A stretch of DNA of 64,000 bases. Origin: Antilocapra americana. Taxonomy: Eukaryota; Chordata; Mammalia; Artiodactyla; Antilocapridae. Positions 44,295 to 54,552 of the stretch are shown in pieces. The notes beneath the pieces were generated by a model. It saw nothing but the letters and a program-made list of their open reading frames with translations, did not search any database and was not told the origin of the DNA. The stretch's first letter is position 1. Each line of letters starts with the position of its first letter. Position numbers and translations under genes: made by a program. The stretch is taken from contig ML664161.1 of NCBI GenBank assembly GCA_007570785.1, positions 9,913,450-9,977,449 on the forward strand. Direction: 5' to 3'.

Positions 44295-45095
44295 TTGATA
44301 ACAATTCCAGTGTACAAGCAATAAACACTGGAGAGAGTGTGGATAAAAGGGAACCCTCCTACACTGTTGGTGAGAATGTAAATTTGCACAACCACTGTGA
44401 AGAACAGTACAGTAGCGCCTTAAAAAAATAAAAAATAGAGCTACCATGTGATTTACCAAACCTACTCCTGGCATATATCCAGAGAAAACCATAATCTAGA
44501 AAGATACATGCACCCCAATTGTCATTGCAGCACTATTTACAAGAGCCAAGTCAAGAAAGCAGACTAAATGTCCATCAACAGAGGAATGGATTAAGATGTT
44601 ACATATATACAATGGGCTATTATTCACTTATAAAAAAGAATTAAATAATAGCATTTGCAGCAACATGGATCGACCTAGAGATTGTCAAACTGAGTGAAAC
44701 CTGTCAGACAGAGACAAATATCATATGATATCACTCAGGTGGAATCTGATTTAAATGATAAAAATTAAAGTATTTATTAATACAAGACAGAAGAAGACTT
44801 ACAGATATTGAAAACAAATTTATAGTTACCCAAAGGGAAACACATGGGGGCTGGATAAATTAAGAGTTTGGGATGAACACACACACATTACTATATATAA
44901 GATTGATAACCAACAAGGATGTACTGTATAGCACAGGGAACCCTACTCAACATTCTCTGAAAACCTATAAGGGAAAAGAATCTAAAACAGAATGAGCATA
45001 TGTATATGTGTGACTTAACCACTTCGCTGTACACCTGAAACTAATACAACATTGTAAATCAACTATAATCAATAAAATTAAAATTAAAAAAGAGC
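44295..45095 (+). mobile_element. Artiodactyl L1 3' end
   Basis: Plus-strand L1 from the ORF2 zinc-knuckle region (AATAAACACTGGAGAGAGTGTGG, ACACTGTTGGTGAGAATG) through the 3' UTR (GTACTGTATAGCACAGGGAACCC, GTACACCTGAAACTAATACAACATTG) to an A-rich tail at about 45095. 5'-truncated. Older than L1-BT judging by divergence. No frame. Confidence 0.88.
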
Positions 45096-45129
45096 AATTC
45101 CCAAGACTTATGTAAAATGTACTATGGGT

Positions 45130-45325
45130 TACATATTTACTCACTTAACCTTAAATACAAACTTTTGAGGCAGAAAATATGCCCACTATATAGGTAGGGA
45201 AAATGGGACACAGGAAGGTTAAGTAACTTGCTTAATTTATGGTTAGGAAATGGAAAAACCAAGATTTGAACTTGGTTTGGTTCTGAAGGTGACGTTCGTT
45301 AACTTCTACACTATATTGCCAAGTC
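45130..45325 (+). repeat. MIR SINE
   Basis: Plus-strand MIR: CTCACTTAACCTTAAATACAAAC, ATAGGTAGGGAAAATGGGACACAGGAAGG, TTAAGTAACTTGCTTAATTTATGG, ATTTGAACTTGGTTTGGTTC and the CTTCTACACTATATTGCC end. Confidence 0.8.
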
Positions 45326-45640
45326 TTTGCAAGGAACTGATTAAAAAGTGCTTTCTTAGAATAGGTTATTATTGATTACACTGCAACTAACTATTTCAGG
45401 AAGACATGTATCTTCAAATTACATGGTATTTAAATAGCATTAATTTTCAGAGGGGAACCTTATTTCCTTCTGTCTTATTTCTCGTATCTCTAGATATGCA
45501 TTGAATAAGAAGTAGAATAATAGAACTCTGAACCAAGTGTTGGTGGAAACAAAACAGACATATGTAAGTGTGGTTTCAAAGCCTTATCAATAGACACATG
45601 CAAATTAATACACATCTCATTTCTTCTCTTATTCCAGTAT

Positions 45641-45757
45641 GTGCTGTGCTGTGCTTAGTCACTCAATTGTGTCTGACTCTTTGCAACCCCATGGACTGTA
45701 GCCTACCAGGCTCCTCTGTCCATGGGGATTCTCCAGGCAAGAATACTTGAGTGGGTA
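45641..45757 (-). mobile_element. Bov-tA SINE tail half, inverted
   Basis: Inverted 3' half only: GTGCTTAGTCACTCAATTGTGTC, CTTTGCAACCCCATGGACTG, TCTCCAGGCAAGAATACTTGAG. Ends before the tRNA-like head, so 5'-truncated. Confidence 0.88.
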
Positions 45758-46870
45758 TAGCTTGCAGTAAAATGCATCCAAATGATGGAGCTGATAGCAT
45801 ATATTGTAAGAACATATTTAATTTTTCTCATCTCCTGATTTGTCTGAAAGATCTCTCAGTGCTATCCAGCTCAAAAAATGGTTATGATCCTTAAAAAAAT
45901 GCTTGTATTTCCTTGTGTATATAAAGTTTTTGTCTTGATTGCAAAGTTAATGTTATTTCCCATTGTAGCTATTAGCATTAATCTCTATGTACAATTTGCT
46001 TATTATAGTAAAGCTTGGCTGTCTGGAGACCAGACATCCTAAAACCTCAGGCTTTGGTCCATATCTGAAGACAACTGGAGAAAACACGCACACATGATCT
46101 CACTTTGGCCCATTTCTTTTTTGTCATGGAGACCTATTTCCTGTAGACACAAATGGACAAATCTGGATGAAATAAAAACCCAAGTTTAAACTCCATGTTG
46201 TTGAGAACCCCATTAGTTCTTCAAGAGGAAACAAAAAGGTAGACTAAATTGTAGATAAGATGACACTCTTGGTGTGGGTATATGAGAAAGAGTAGCATGC
46301 AAAAGAAACAAATAAGAAGCGAGGGAAGAGAGAAATGGAAACTAGTAGCATCTTTTGTCTTACTGATGCTGGGGAAAATGACGGTGAGGGGAGGAGGGAT
46401 CATACATTGTTTCAGGGAATCTGAATTTAAAATAGCATAATAAGGCTGGAGGGGCAAGTTAACCCTAAAAAAAAAATCTGCAGTAGAAATGGTCTAGATA
46501 CTGAAGATGAGTGCAGGATTAGAAAAAATGCTTTATCTTCAAGTTAGAGATTCAGATCAAAATCCATGTGAAAACCAGTATTTGAACTAGAAAGCAAGGT
46601 GAAACAGAACTAAACCAAGATATAAGATAAAGGAAAGAGGAGTTCTGTGGGATAGTTTATAATTTAGCAGCATTTGGAGTTTGGTTTTACATCAGCAGGA
46701 AGTTTTTGCAATGGTGGATAAATGAGTTTTAAAGAATCAGTAATGGGTTTACCTGTAGCCACAGTCGTGATTACATATTAATGAAGTATAACGTTGGCAG
46801 ATACTCAAACAGTGAAGAGCAGAGCTACTATCAAAAGGCAACATGATGGAATACTTCCTAAATCTCAAAT
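45758..46870. other. No gene or recognisable repeat
   Basis: Unassigned sequence without repeats that I can name and without a supported coding segment. Confidence 0.5.
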
Positions 46871-47087
46871 TTTCATTTCCTAACAGTGTAGCATATTTTC
46901 ACTTCCTAACAGTATAGCATATTTTCATTTCCTGTGCTTAGTTGCTCAGTCATGTCCGACTCTTTGTGACCCCATGGACTTCAGCCTGCCAGGCTGCTCT
47001 GTCCATGGGGATCGTCCAGGCAAGAATACTGGAGTGGGCTGCCATGCCCTCCTCTAAGATTTTCATTTCCTAACAGTATAGAATATT
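46871..47087. repeat. 26-bp tandem repeat, third unit split by a SINE
   Basis: Units start TTTCATTTCCTAACAG at 46871, TTTCACTTCCTAACAG at 46897 and TTTCATTTCCT at 46923, each followed by TRTAGCATAT where complete. The third unit is interrupted by a Bov-tA at 46934-47058 and resumes at 47061. Part of the resumed copy is the target duplication. Confidence 0.85.
46934..47058 (-). mobile_element. 5'-truncated Bov-tA SINE, inverted, with target duplication
   Basis: Inverted tail half: GTGCTTAGTTGCTCAGTCATGTCC, GTCCATGGGGATCGTCCAGG, AGAATACTGGAGTGGGCTGCC. The perfect 13-bp target duplication ATTTTCATTTCCT lies at 46921-46933 and 47059-47071, inside the tandem repeat. Confidence 0.95.
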
Positions 47088-47654
47088 ATTGTGTTTTTGT
47101 GTGTGTCACTGTATATATTAATAGCATCCATGCATCTCCACTGCAAACCTAAAGGTATCACTGACACTTCAAGTTGCCTTGAAAATGTTATCTTTTTCAT
47201 TAAAATGTTGAAACCACCTGTTGCAGGTACCATCGACCCCACAAAGTGTGAGATCATATGTTCAGTAACTATTGCTTAAGATCACTGCCCTGTTAGGTGT
47301 GAAGGCCACAAGACCTTGTTTGACTTTCCACCAGCTACTCCAGGCCAAATCATTGCTCATATTAAATCCCATGGTCAATCATTATAGTACTTCCTTGTAT
47401 ATATGCTTAATTCTATTGGATTCTCTCCCTTTATCATCACAAAACAACAACCTTGGTTGAATCTAACTCTTGTCAACTCTATGCCTGTCTCTGTACAGCT
47501 GAATGTGATTGAAGAGAGCACATAGCTACACAGGGTTAAATTCATGACTGTAACCTCAAGTAAGTCCTTCATACCATGCCATACTAATATTATATTCCCA
47601 TAATTTAATTGTCTTCTCACTCTTCCAAGGCGAGAACCATCTAAATCCTCATTT
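47088..47654. other. No gene or recognisable repeat
   Basis: Unassigned sequence. Nothing supportable as coding or RNA. Confidence 0.5.
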
Positions 47655-47815
47655 ACTCAAAGCATGAGCCATGCACCCACAGCATCTTCAGCACCTGGGA
47701 GGACATTAGAAATGCAGAATCTCAGGCCTCCAGCAGGACTTGTTGAATCTGATTCTGCATTTTGATAAGATCTCCAGGTAACTCATATGCACATGGAAGT
47801 TTGAGAAGCATTGAT
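47655..47815 (-). repeat. MER5A-type hAT non-autonomous element
   Basis: Collinear with MER5A read antisense: AGCATCTTCAGCACCTGGGAGG, ACATTAGAAATGCAGAATCTCAGGCC, TTGTTGAATCTGATTCTGC, CTCCAGGTAACTCATATGC, AGTTTGAGAAGCATTG. Ancient DNA transposon, non-coding. Ends approximate. Confidence 0.82.
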
Positions 47816-47885
47816 CTTCTGACCTCTCTCTTACTCACTCTAACTACCCCGGCTTCCAAATATTCCTAAAATATAACCAGGCACA

Positions 47886-48113
47886 CAGGTATCCCACATG
47901 ATGCCAGCAGTAAAGAACATGCCTGCCAATGTAGGAGACATAAGACACATGGGTTCAATCCCTGGATCAGGAAGATCCCCTGGAAAAGGGTATGACAACC
48001 CACTCCAGTATTCTTGCCTGGAGAATCCCATGGACAGAGGAGCCTGGTGGGCTACAGTACACGGGGTCACAAAGAATCAAACACGACTGGAGCAACATAG
48101 CACACACGCACAG
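47886..48113 (+). mobile_element. Bov-tA SINE with target duplication
   Basis: Plus-strand Bov-tA: AAGAACATGCCTGCCAATG, GGGTTCAATCCCTGGATCAGG, CACTCCAGTATTCTTGCCTGG, GGGGTCACAAAGAATCAAACACG. Target duplication CCAGGCACA at 47877-47885 and 48114-48122. Confidence 0.94.
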
Positions 48114-48119
48114 CCAGGC

Positions 48120-48350
48120 ACATTCCTGCTTTAGTGTCTTTGCACTGGCTATTCCCTCCGCTTGAAATCCTCTTCTCCTCAGGTCTCCACATGGCTAATT
48201 CCATCATCTCCTTCAAGCTTTGTTCAAACATCAGCATCTCACTGAGTCCTAATCCGACCACCCTACATTACTTGAACTCATTCTTCTTGTCATGTGTGAC
48301 CACCTGTTACGTGCTCTACATTATTCATTTTAGTTGCACTCATCACTTTT
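48120..48350 (+). repeat. L2 LINE 3' fragment
   Basis: Plus-strand L2-like coding remnant: GTCTTTGCACTGGCTATTCCC, AGGTCTCCACATGGCTAATTCC, CACTGAGTCCTAATCCGACCACCC. This is the order of the L2 ORF2 C-terminus. Interrupted on the right by the L1-BT. Confidence 0.65.
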
Positions 48351-48356
48351 TCCTCT

Positions 48357-49198
48357 TTCTTTTTTATTTTTTTTTATTTTTTTTTTGCCATACAATGTCA
48401 TGATATCACCATGGGTTTACATATGCTTCCCCTCCAGAACCCCCCTCTTTCCTCCCTCCCCCCCAGGAAATCTCGCTGCACCAGCCCCGAGCATCAATCC
48501 TGGGCTGGCGATTGATTAGACATATGATAATTAACTTGTTTCAATGCCCTTCTCCCATATCATCCCACCCTTACCCTCATCCACAAAGTCCACGAGTCTA
48601 TTCTATACATCTGCGTTCCTTTTGCTGTCTCGCATGTTGGGTTCTCGTTACCGTCTTTCTAAATTCCATATATATGTGTTAATATACTGTATTGTTGTTT
48701 TTGCTTCTGGCTTACTTCACTCTGGATAATGGGCTCCAGTTTCGTCCATCTGAGTAGAATTGCTTCAAATGAATTTTTTTTTAATGCTGAATAATATTCC
48801 ATTGTGTATATGTACCACAGCTTTCTTATCCATTCGTCAGTTGATGAGCATCTAGGTTGCTTCCATGTCCTGGCTATTGTAAACAATGCAGCGATGAACA
48901 TTGGGATACACGTGTCTCTTTCAATTCTGGTTTCCTCGGTGTATATGCCCAGCAGTGGGGTTGCTGGGTCATATGGCAGGTCTATTTGCAGCTTTTTAAG
49001 GAATCTCCACACTGTTTTCCATAGTGGCTGTACTAGTTTGCATTCCCACCAGCAGTGTAAGAGGGTTCCCTTTTCTCCACATCCTCTCCAGCATTTATTG
49101 CTTGTAGACTTTTGGATTGCAGCCATTCTGACTGGTGTAAAGTGGTACCTCATTGTGGTTTTGATTTGCATTTCTCTGATAATGAGTGATGTTGAGCA
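48357..49198 (-). mobile_element. Ruminant L1-BT, inverted, 5'-truncated (0.84 kb)
   Basis: Inverted L1-BT: poly(T), ATCACCATGGGTTTACATATG, the C-rich CCTCCCTCCCCCCCAGG tract, TCCACGAGTCTATTCTATAC, then the antisense of ORF2 to TGATGTTGAGCA at about 49198. Divergence from the copy at 21.6-23.2 kb seems low by eye. Older L1M sequence follows on the right. Confidence 0.93.
48659..49198 (-). pseudogene. L1-BT ORF2 C-terminal fragment, open frame
   Basis: About 180 codons of the ORF2 C-terminus stay open on the minus strand: [31 protein letters not shown], the knuckle [18 protein letters not shown] (C-x3-C-x7-H-x4-C), [33 protein letters not shown]. It lacks the endonuclease and reverse transcriptase, so it cannot act alone. 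The open frame probably reflects recent insertion rather than selection. The few upstream codons to 49234 come from the flanking L1M. Confidence 0.85.
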
Positions 49199-49870
49199 AT
49201 TAGGATTTTTAGTTGAAGCTTCAATATCAAACATTCCAAAAATAATGGAATGAACATAAAGAAAAGTAGAAGGATATAGTGTACCTGAAAAACACTATGA
49301 ACCACTTAACAAGATTAAGATTTATGCAGTTTTTACGCAAAAGTAGGATACAATACTAGTCAAGTTCCCATAGACTATAAACTAGGAGACACTCCAAGGA
49401 CACAAAATAAGGTGCAAAATTTTCATGGTCTAAAGATATTGAAATCATAAAGTGTCTGTTCTCTTATCAATGGGGAATTATGTTAGAAATCAATATCAAA
49501 AGATACTTGAAAATAACCCTCATATTTTCAAGTACAATGTGACATTTACCAAGAGAGATCTTTGACTTAGCCATTGAAAGCTTCAATAAAATTAGAAGAC
49601 TGAAAAAACACAGAGTGTGATTGCACAGAAGAAACCATTTAAATGTGAAGCTAATATCAAATGAGAAATTAACATCAAAGGTACTTTAAAAACTCCATGT
49701 ATTTGGAAATTAAACGTCTACTTTTAAATGATGGGTGTATTTTCCTTATAACAAGTAAAGTCAGCAAATATTTACAACAGAATAAAAATGAAAAGAGAAT
49801 TTATCAGATTTGTTGCATGCTGCTAAAGCTGCTGAATGCAATTAAATACAATGTGGACTCATGAATAAGG
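49199..49870 (+). repeat. Ancient L1M ORF2 (endonuclease end) fragment
   Basis: Plus-strand L1M-like sequence. AGTGTCTGTTCTCTTATCAATGG, GAATTATGTTAGAAATCAATATCAAAAG and CATGTATTTGGAAATTAAACG follow the known L1 order (ctgaccacaatgg..., attaaactagaaatcaat..., atttggaaattaaac). Frame lost. Confidence 0.6.
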
Positions 49871-50163
49871 TATGAAATCAAATAATTTACACTAGCATAA
49901 AATTTTGTGAAATTTGAACAAAATCTGTGCTTTAATTAATAATACTGTATCGCATGTTAATTTCCTGTTTCTTTTTTTAATGATATAGTATTTCTTAATA
50001 TTCTCAGAATTGAATTAGAAGTTTCAAGCCTCATTCAAATTTTTTTAATCACTAAGATAATACATTTTCTAGCCTTTAAGCAATAATATTAGATGCCAAA
50101 ATACATGGAACTGTATCAAAGTTTTGAGTGAATATAAATTAGAAATCTAGTATTCTATTCATA

Positions 50164-50392
50164 CTAAGGGGTTTCCCCAGGTGGTTCTAGTGGTAAAGAA
50201 TCTACCTGCCAATGCAGGAGACATAAGAGATGTAGGTTCAGTCCCTGGTTTGGGAAGATCCCCTGGAGCAGGGTATAGCAATCCGCTCCAGTATTCTTGC
50301 CTGGAAAATCCCATGAACAGAGGAGCCTGGCAGGCTACAGTCCACAGGGTCGCAGAGAGTCTGACATGACTGAAGTGACTTTGCACGCACAC
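50164..50392 (+). mobile_element. Bov-tA SINE with target duplication
   Basis: Plus-strand Bov-tA starting GGTTTCCCCAGGTGGTTCTAGTGG, with AATCTACCTGCCAATGCAGG, GGTTCAGTCCCTGGTTTGGG, CTCCAGTATTCTTGCCTGG and GTCGCAGAGAGTCTGACATGAC. Target duplication ATTCATA at 50157-50163 and 50393-50399. Confidence 0.94.
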
Positions 50393-50692
50393 ATTCATAG
50401 GAAGTCAAACAAATGGAATCAAACTTTTTAACATACTATGCTATGTTCTCATTCGTTGTGTGAATCTACTTATCACTTATTTTCCATCTTATCTCTCTTG
50501 AATATAAAATAGCATAAGAACACAGTTCTTTGCCTGTTTAGTTCACCAACATATTCCAATTGGAATAAATATTTGTTGAATAAACAAAGGGAAGACAATG
50601 TGAAAACGAAATGCCTGGACCTCAGTCCCAATCTTTAAGTCTTTGGTTGGGGCTGTCGTTGAGTGTGGTTAGGTTGAAGTATCCTTAATTGT

Positions 50693-50901
50693 GGGTTTCC
50701 CTGTTGGCTCAGACGGTAAAGAATTTACCTGCAGGACAGGAAACCAGGGTTCAGTCCCTGGATTGGGAAGATTCCCTGGAGAAGGAAATGACTATCCACT
50801 CTAGTCTGCTTGCCTGGAGAATCCCATGGACAGCAGAGTCTGGCAGGATCCATGGGGTTGCAAAGAGTCAGACCTGACTAACTAATCATATATACATACA
50901 C
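50693..50901 (+). mobile_element. Bov-tA SINE with target duplication
   Basis: Plus-strand Bov-tA: GTTTCCCTGTTGGCTCAGACGG, GGGTTCAGTCCCTGGATTGGG, CACTCTAGTCTGCTTGCCTGG, GTTGCAAAGAGTCAGACCTGAC. Target duplication of 12 bp with one mismatch, ATCCTTAATTGT (50681-50692) and ATCCTCAATTGT (50902-50913). It lies 300 bp from the previous Bov-tA in the same orientation. Confidence 0.94.
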
Positions 50902-51149
50902 ATCCTCAATTGTACAAGGAACTAATAGAATGAAATACCCATTCCCAATTTTTCTATTTCACCTACTTTTCTTTGTACGGGAAGCTACATTCTGACTTAA
51001 TTTTTCTTTCACTTTCTCTTTTTCCTGAACCCCTAGACTCTGTGATCAAAACATTCCTTTATATTCTGAACCTTTTCAGAATATTCTCTCAACTTTCTTT
51101 TCTTACCTGAAAATTGGCTATCCCCTGAGAACACATATTCTGCAGAACT

Positions 51150-51740
51150 CTCACTTGGAAGAAGTTTCTACTTTCCTAACCTGCTAACCTCAGATGGCGT
51201 TGGTGTCTTCTTTGCTCCCATTAGTGGCTTTCAGACCATTGTTCCTTCTCCATCCTGGCAAACTCCCTGCTTCTATGCAGTCTCACTTTCTCTCCCCTGC
51301 ACTGTTGTTAACCTCCCGATCACTCCACCTCATGATTTAATGTCTGTGGCAAGGTTCACTGTGCAAGTCTAGATGAAGACTTCAGTACTCTGGTCCCCAT
51401 GACCTCCATATCCTCAGGGATATTCTCCATCTCTCCACCTCAGCCACCCAGCTTCCATGGTCACAATCTTGAGTTGCTATTTTCTCAAACTGCTCCATTT
51501 GTGACATCACTAATTCAAAAGTCTTTCTCTTGGATGACAGCTTCCTAAATTTAAAATCATCTGCTCATCTACTTCCATTACAAGCTTTCTAGCATTATCA
51601 GGATTTTCAGACAATAGTTCTCTCTATATTCTTTCTGTTAGTCATTTTTTATTGCCAATTCCATCTGTATCTAGTGTAAAGTCCATGGCCCATAACCTTA
51701 ATCACTCTTTTGTCAAGACCCTGAATCCATTTCCAGCTAT
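51150..51740 (+). repeat. L2 LINE fragment (endonuclease-side)
   Basis: Plus strand shows L2-like blocks such as AAACTGCTCCATTTGTGACATCACTAATTC and GATGACAGCTTCCTAAATTT, resembling the region coding for the end of the L2 endonuclease. Very diverged, with stops throughout. Assignment is tentative. Confidence 0.45.
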
Positions 51741-52109
51741 CTAGTCAGTGCAAACCTGCATGAACTCAACTAAACAGCATCTTCTTTTCTAGTTTCTTGA
51801 ATCCTGCTTGAAGAAACCATGCAATTAAGATTTTTTTTTTCTCACTATGAATTCATATTCATTATGAACTGATTCCTCAGCACTGCCTGGGAATTCTATT
51901 ATGTTTTATAGTCAGATCAATTTCCATCCTTTGCAACTATTATTTCTGATGCTCATTTGCCTGCAACTTGATGTTGCTGCCTAATTAATTAAGAAAAAAT
52001 GAAGGAACAAGTTTGATTTTCTCAGTTAGGCTTATGTGACTCTCTGAGCAGCATTCTCTTTCCCCCGACCTGCTTCAGATGAGGTTATCTACTGTTATTT
52101 TTTCTCCTT

Positions 52110-52490
52110 ATTTTAATTTTTTTTGGAAAATAATTGATTAACAATATTGCGTTAGTTTAGGTGTAAAACAAGGTGATTAAGTTTTGTATATACCTGGGTC
52201 TATTCTTTTTCAAGTTCTTTCCCCATTCAGGTATTACGGAATATTCAGCAGAGTTCCCTGTGCTATACAGTAGGTCCTTGTTGGTTATCTGTTTTAAATA
52301 CAGCAGTGTGTATATGTCAGTCCTAAGCTCCCAACCTATCCTTTCCCCTCATCCTTCTCCCTGGTAACCGTATGTTTGTTCTTTAAGTCCATGTGACTGT
52401 TTCTATTTTGAAAATAAATTCATTTACATAATTTTTTAGATTCTGCATATAAACAATAAATGTCTTTTTCTGTCTGGCTTCAAGATTTCA
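52110..52490 (-). mobile_element. Artiodactyl L1 3' UTR, inverted
   Basis: Inverted 3' terminus ATTGATTAACAATATTGCG, AGTTTAGGTGTAAAACAAGGTG, then AGTTCCCTGTGCTATACAGTAGG, TATACAGTAGGTCCTTGTTGG, CCTGGTAACCGTATGTTTG. 3' UTR only. Confidence 0.85.
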
Positions 52491-53143
52491 GTTCACCTTT
52501 TCTTTCTCTTTTTCCATACATAATTTGTTTTAAAAATTGTATACTTTTTCTTATATTGGTGTCCTATACATGAGCTCTAGAATCTAGAACAGTATGTGAC
52601 ACATACAGTGGACACTCAGTAAGTAAATTAATGAGTGACCAGTCTACTGTTTCCTATAATTACAACAATAGTCATTCTTTTGTGACTGTAACAGCACAAC
52701 ATGGTTTGTGTATATTACTTCTCTGCAAGCCTAACAGACACGTTACTATTGCTGTGTTACAAAAGAGTCAGGTTCTGCAAAGTTAAGCTGCGTGTACACA
52801 CACGCAGGGTGGAGGTATGGCGTAGGCAGTGCACAGAGCCATTTGCTTCCAAGACATCGCCTTGATGGTCTTCAGTCTGCCAGCCTTAGGCATATGGAAA
52901 TAAGAGATGCCACGTCCTTCCTGGAGAAGCCAACAGTTTGGTAGAACAGTCTGTGTATATACATCATTACAATAAAGCAGATCATTGGAAAGACACAGTT
53001 AATAAAAAGCTTACTAAGGTAGCACCCACATGGCACACACTTCCCAATTTACTGAATAAGGAGTAATAATCAAGGAAGGATCCTATTGTGGGTGAAGACT
53101 CTATCTCTCTGGTAACGTGTTAAGCCATGAGACATAGAAAGCC
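52491..53143. other. No gene; possible MIR/L2 tail
   Basis: Unassigned sequence with a MIR/L2-like 3' end at about 52580-52640 (TATGTGACACATACAGTGGACACTCAGTAAG) and a CACACACGCAGGG stretch near 52797. Ends at the target duplication of the downstream LTR. Confidence 0.45.
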
Positions 53144-53149
53144 TCCCTC

Positions 53150-54229
53150 TGCCGGGGTCCAGCCCCGGCGGGTCCAGGGGTCTTGAGGGATGAGTGGCGT
53201 CAGCAAAGTACTGAGCTGAGTCTGTGTGTTGATGGAGTAGTCTCTCACTTTATTGTGATTGGTTTACAGTGTTATACCCAAGAAACATCCCCATTATATC
53301 ACATATCATTCTATACAATCTTTTGTTTTCTACCTTCCATCAACAACTTTAACATTGAGCTCATTCCCCAGTCTATCATGGAAACATTCCCCTTGCAGAA
53401 GTCAGATTTCTGCATAATCAGATTTAACAATAGTATGTTTATTATTTTATTGTCTGCAGCATACTTCATTCAGTCATGGTAAGTACATCAATCTAGGCAG
53501 GAAGGTTACATTTCTCTTATCAGGTGCAGCTGTGTAGAGGCTTGAGGGAAGGGCTAAGCTCGAAACTGTTTTATTCTAGTAACCTCAACCACTACCTGTC
53601 TCATTCTGTTCCGGCACTCCGGTTCTTACGAGGAAAGGGGACAAAGAGATAGTCTAGCAGCACTGCTTTAGCAAGAAAACCCTATTAACCTTATATAACT
53701 ACTATAATGAATTCCTATGTCTACACTATCCTAAGGCAATCAATGTTTCCAACTATGCTGGCCACAGTTATGAGCATTCCTAAGTATCATTCCCTTGGTC
53801 TCTTTAAGGAAGGGAGCCTCCTCCGTGGAGTGGTCGGGGGAGTGGGAGGTGGAAAGGTGACCCAAGTACGAGCCCTTCTGGTGGTGGCTTTGCCATGACC
53901 CCCAGAAAACTGCTGGTAAACTCTCCAGTAATGAGTAGGAGGTGTAGTAATCTATTTAAATGTCCCTTTTATTCCTCCTCAGTCCTCGGGGAAGGGAATC
54001 CACCTTCCCCAATCCTCTGAGGGAAATAAGGTCTGAGGGAATTATCTCAGGATGAATTCTTTCTAACTGGGACTGACCTACTGAGATGAGCTAATGTTCC
54101 GAGCATAAATAGAACTTCCCAGGAAAAATACCAGGATGGGCCTTGTCCCAGGATGCCCAGAAGGAAAATCCGCTTTTCAGCTTCCTTCTTAGTCATCCAA
54201 GTAAGGGAGCATCCTGCTGGCTCCTGGCA
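53150..54229 (-). mobile_element. Solo LTR of an endogenous retrovirus (class II-like), 1,080 bp
   Basis: On the minus strand the LTR starts TGCCAGGAGCCAGCAGG (right end, 54229) and ends CCCCGGCA (left end, 53150), with matching TGCC...GGCA termini. A perfect 6-bp target duplication, TCCCTC, lies at 53144-53149 and 54230-54235, the size typical of class II (beta/ERVK-like) elements. An AATAAA signal on the minus strand at 53249-53254 is followed by about 100 bp of R/U5. No gag, pol or env sequence adjoins it, so it is a solo LTR. The family name is not assigned. Confidence 0.88.
53249..53254 (-). promoter_or_regulatory. LTR polyadenylation signal
   Basis: AATAAA read on the minus strand, within CACAATAAAGTGAGAG, about 100 bp from the LTR 3' end. 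It would terminate transcripts running right to left. Confidence 0.65.
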
Positions 54230-54419
54230 TCCCTCCCTCATTAAATCCTCTGTGCATTTGCAATATACGTTAGGTATTTCTGATCATTAATTCTACAGTA
54301 ACAATTACAAAAACAAAGAAGGGCAGAAACAAAAAGATTGTGATAATTTTGAAATCCAAAAAAAGAACAAAACAAGAAAATCTGTACACACTTTCATTTG
54401 TTCTCAACCTAATTTTCTT

Positions 54420-54552
54420 TTCTTTTTCTTATTTTTTGGCCCTGTCATAAGGTATGCAGGATCTTAGTTCCTAGTTCCTCAACCAGAGGTTGAACCACAC
54501 CCCCTGCAGTGGAAGTGTGGAGTCTTAACCACTGAGCCATCAGGGAAGTCGC
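54420..54552 (-). mobile_element. CHR-type tRNA SINE (short), inverted
   Basis: Inverted short cetartiodactyl SINE: T-rich left end, TTTTTTGGCCCTGTCATAAGG, GGATCTTAGTTCCTAG, CCAGAGGTTGAACCACACCC, CCTGCAGTGGAAGTGTGGAGTC, head TAACCACTGAGCCATCAGGG. A relative lies at 60268-60401 in the same orientation. Confidence 0.88.

Noticed and set aside
46871..47087. Possible CRISPR-like direct repeats
   Set aside because: Units are contiguous with no spacers, and the genome is mammalian. This is an ordinary minisatellite.
53150..54229. Possible provirus with coding region
   Set aside because: No gag, pol or env motif adjoins the LTR, and the target duplication closes directly around the single LTR.
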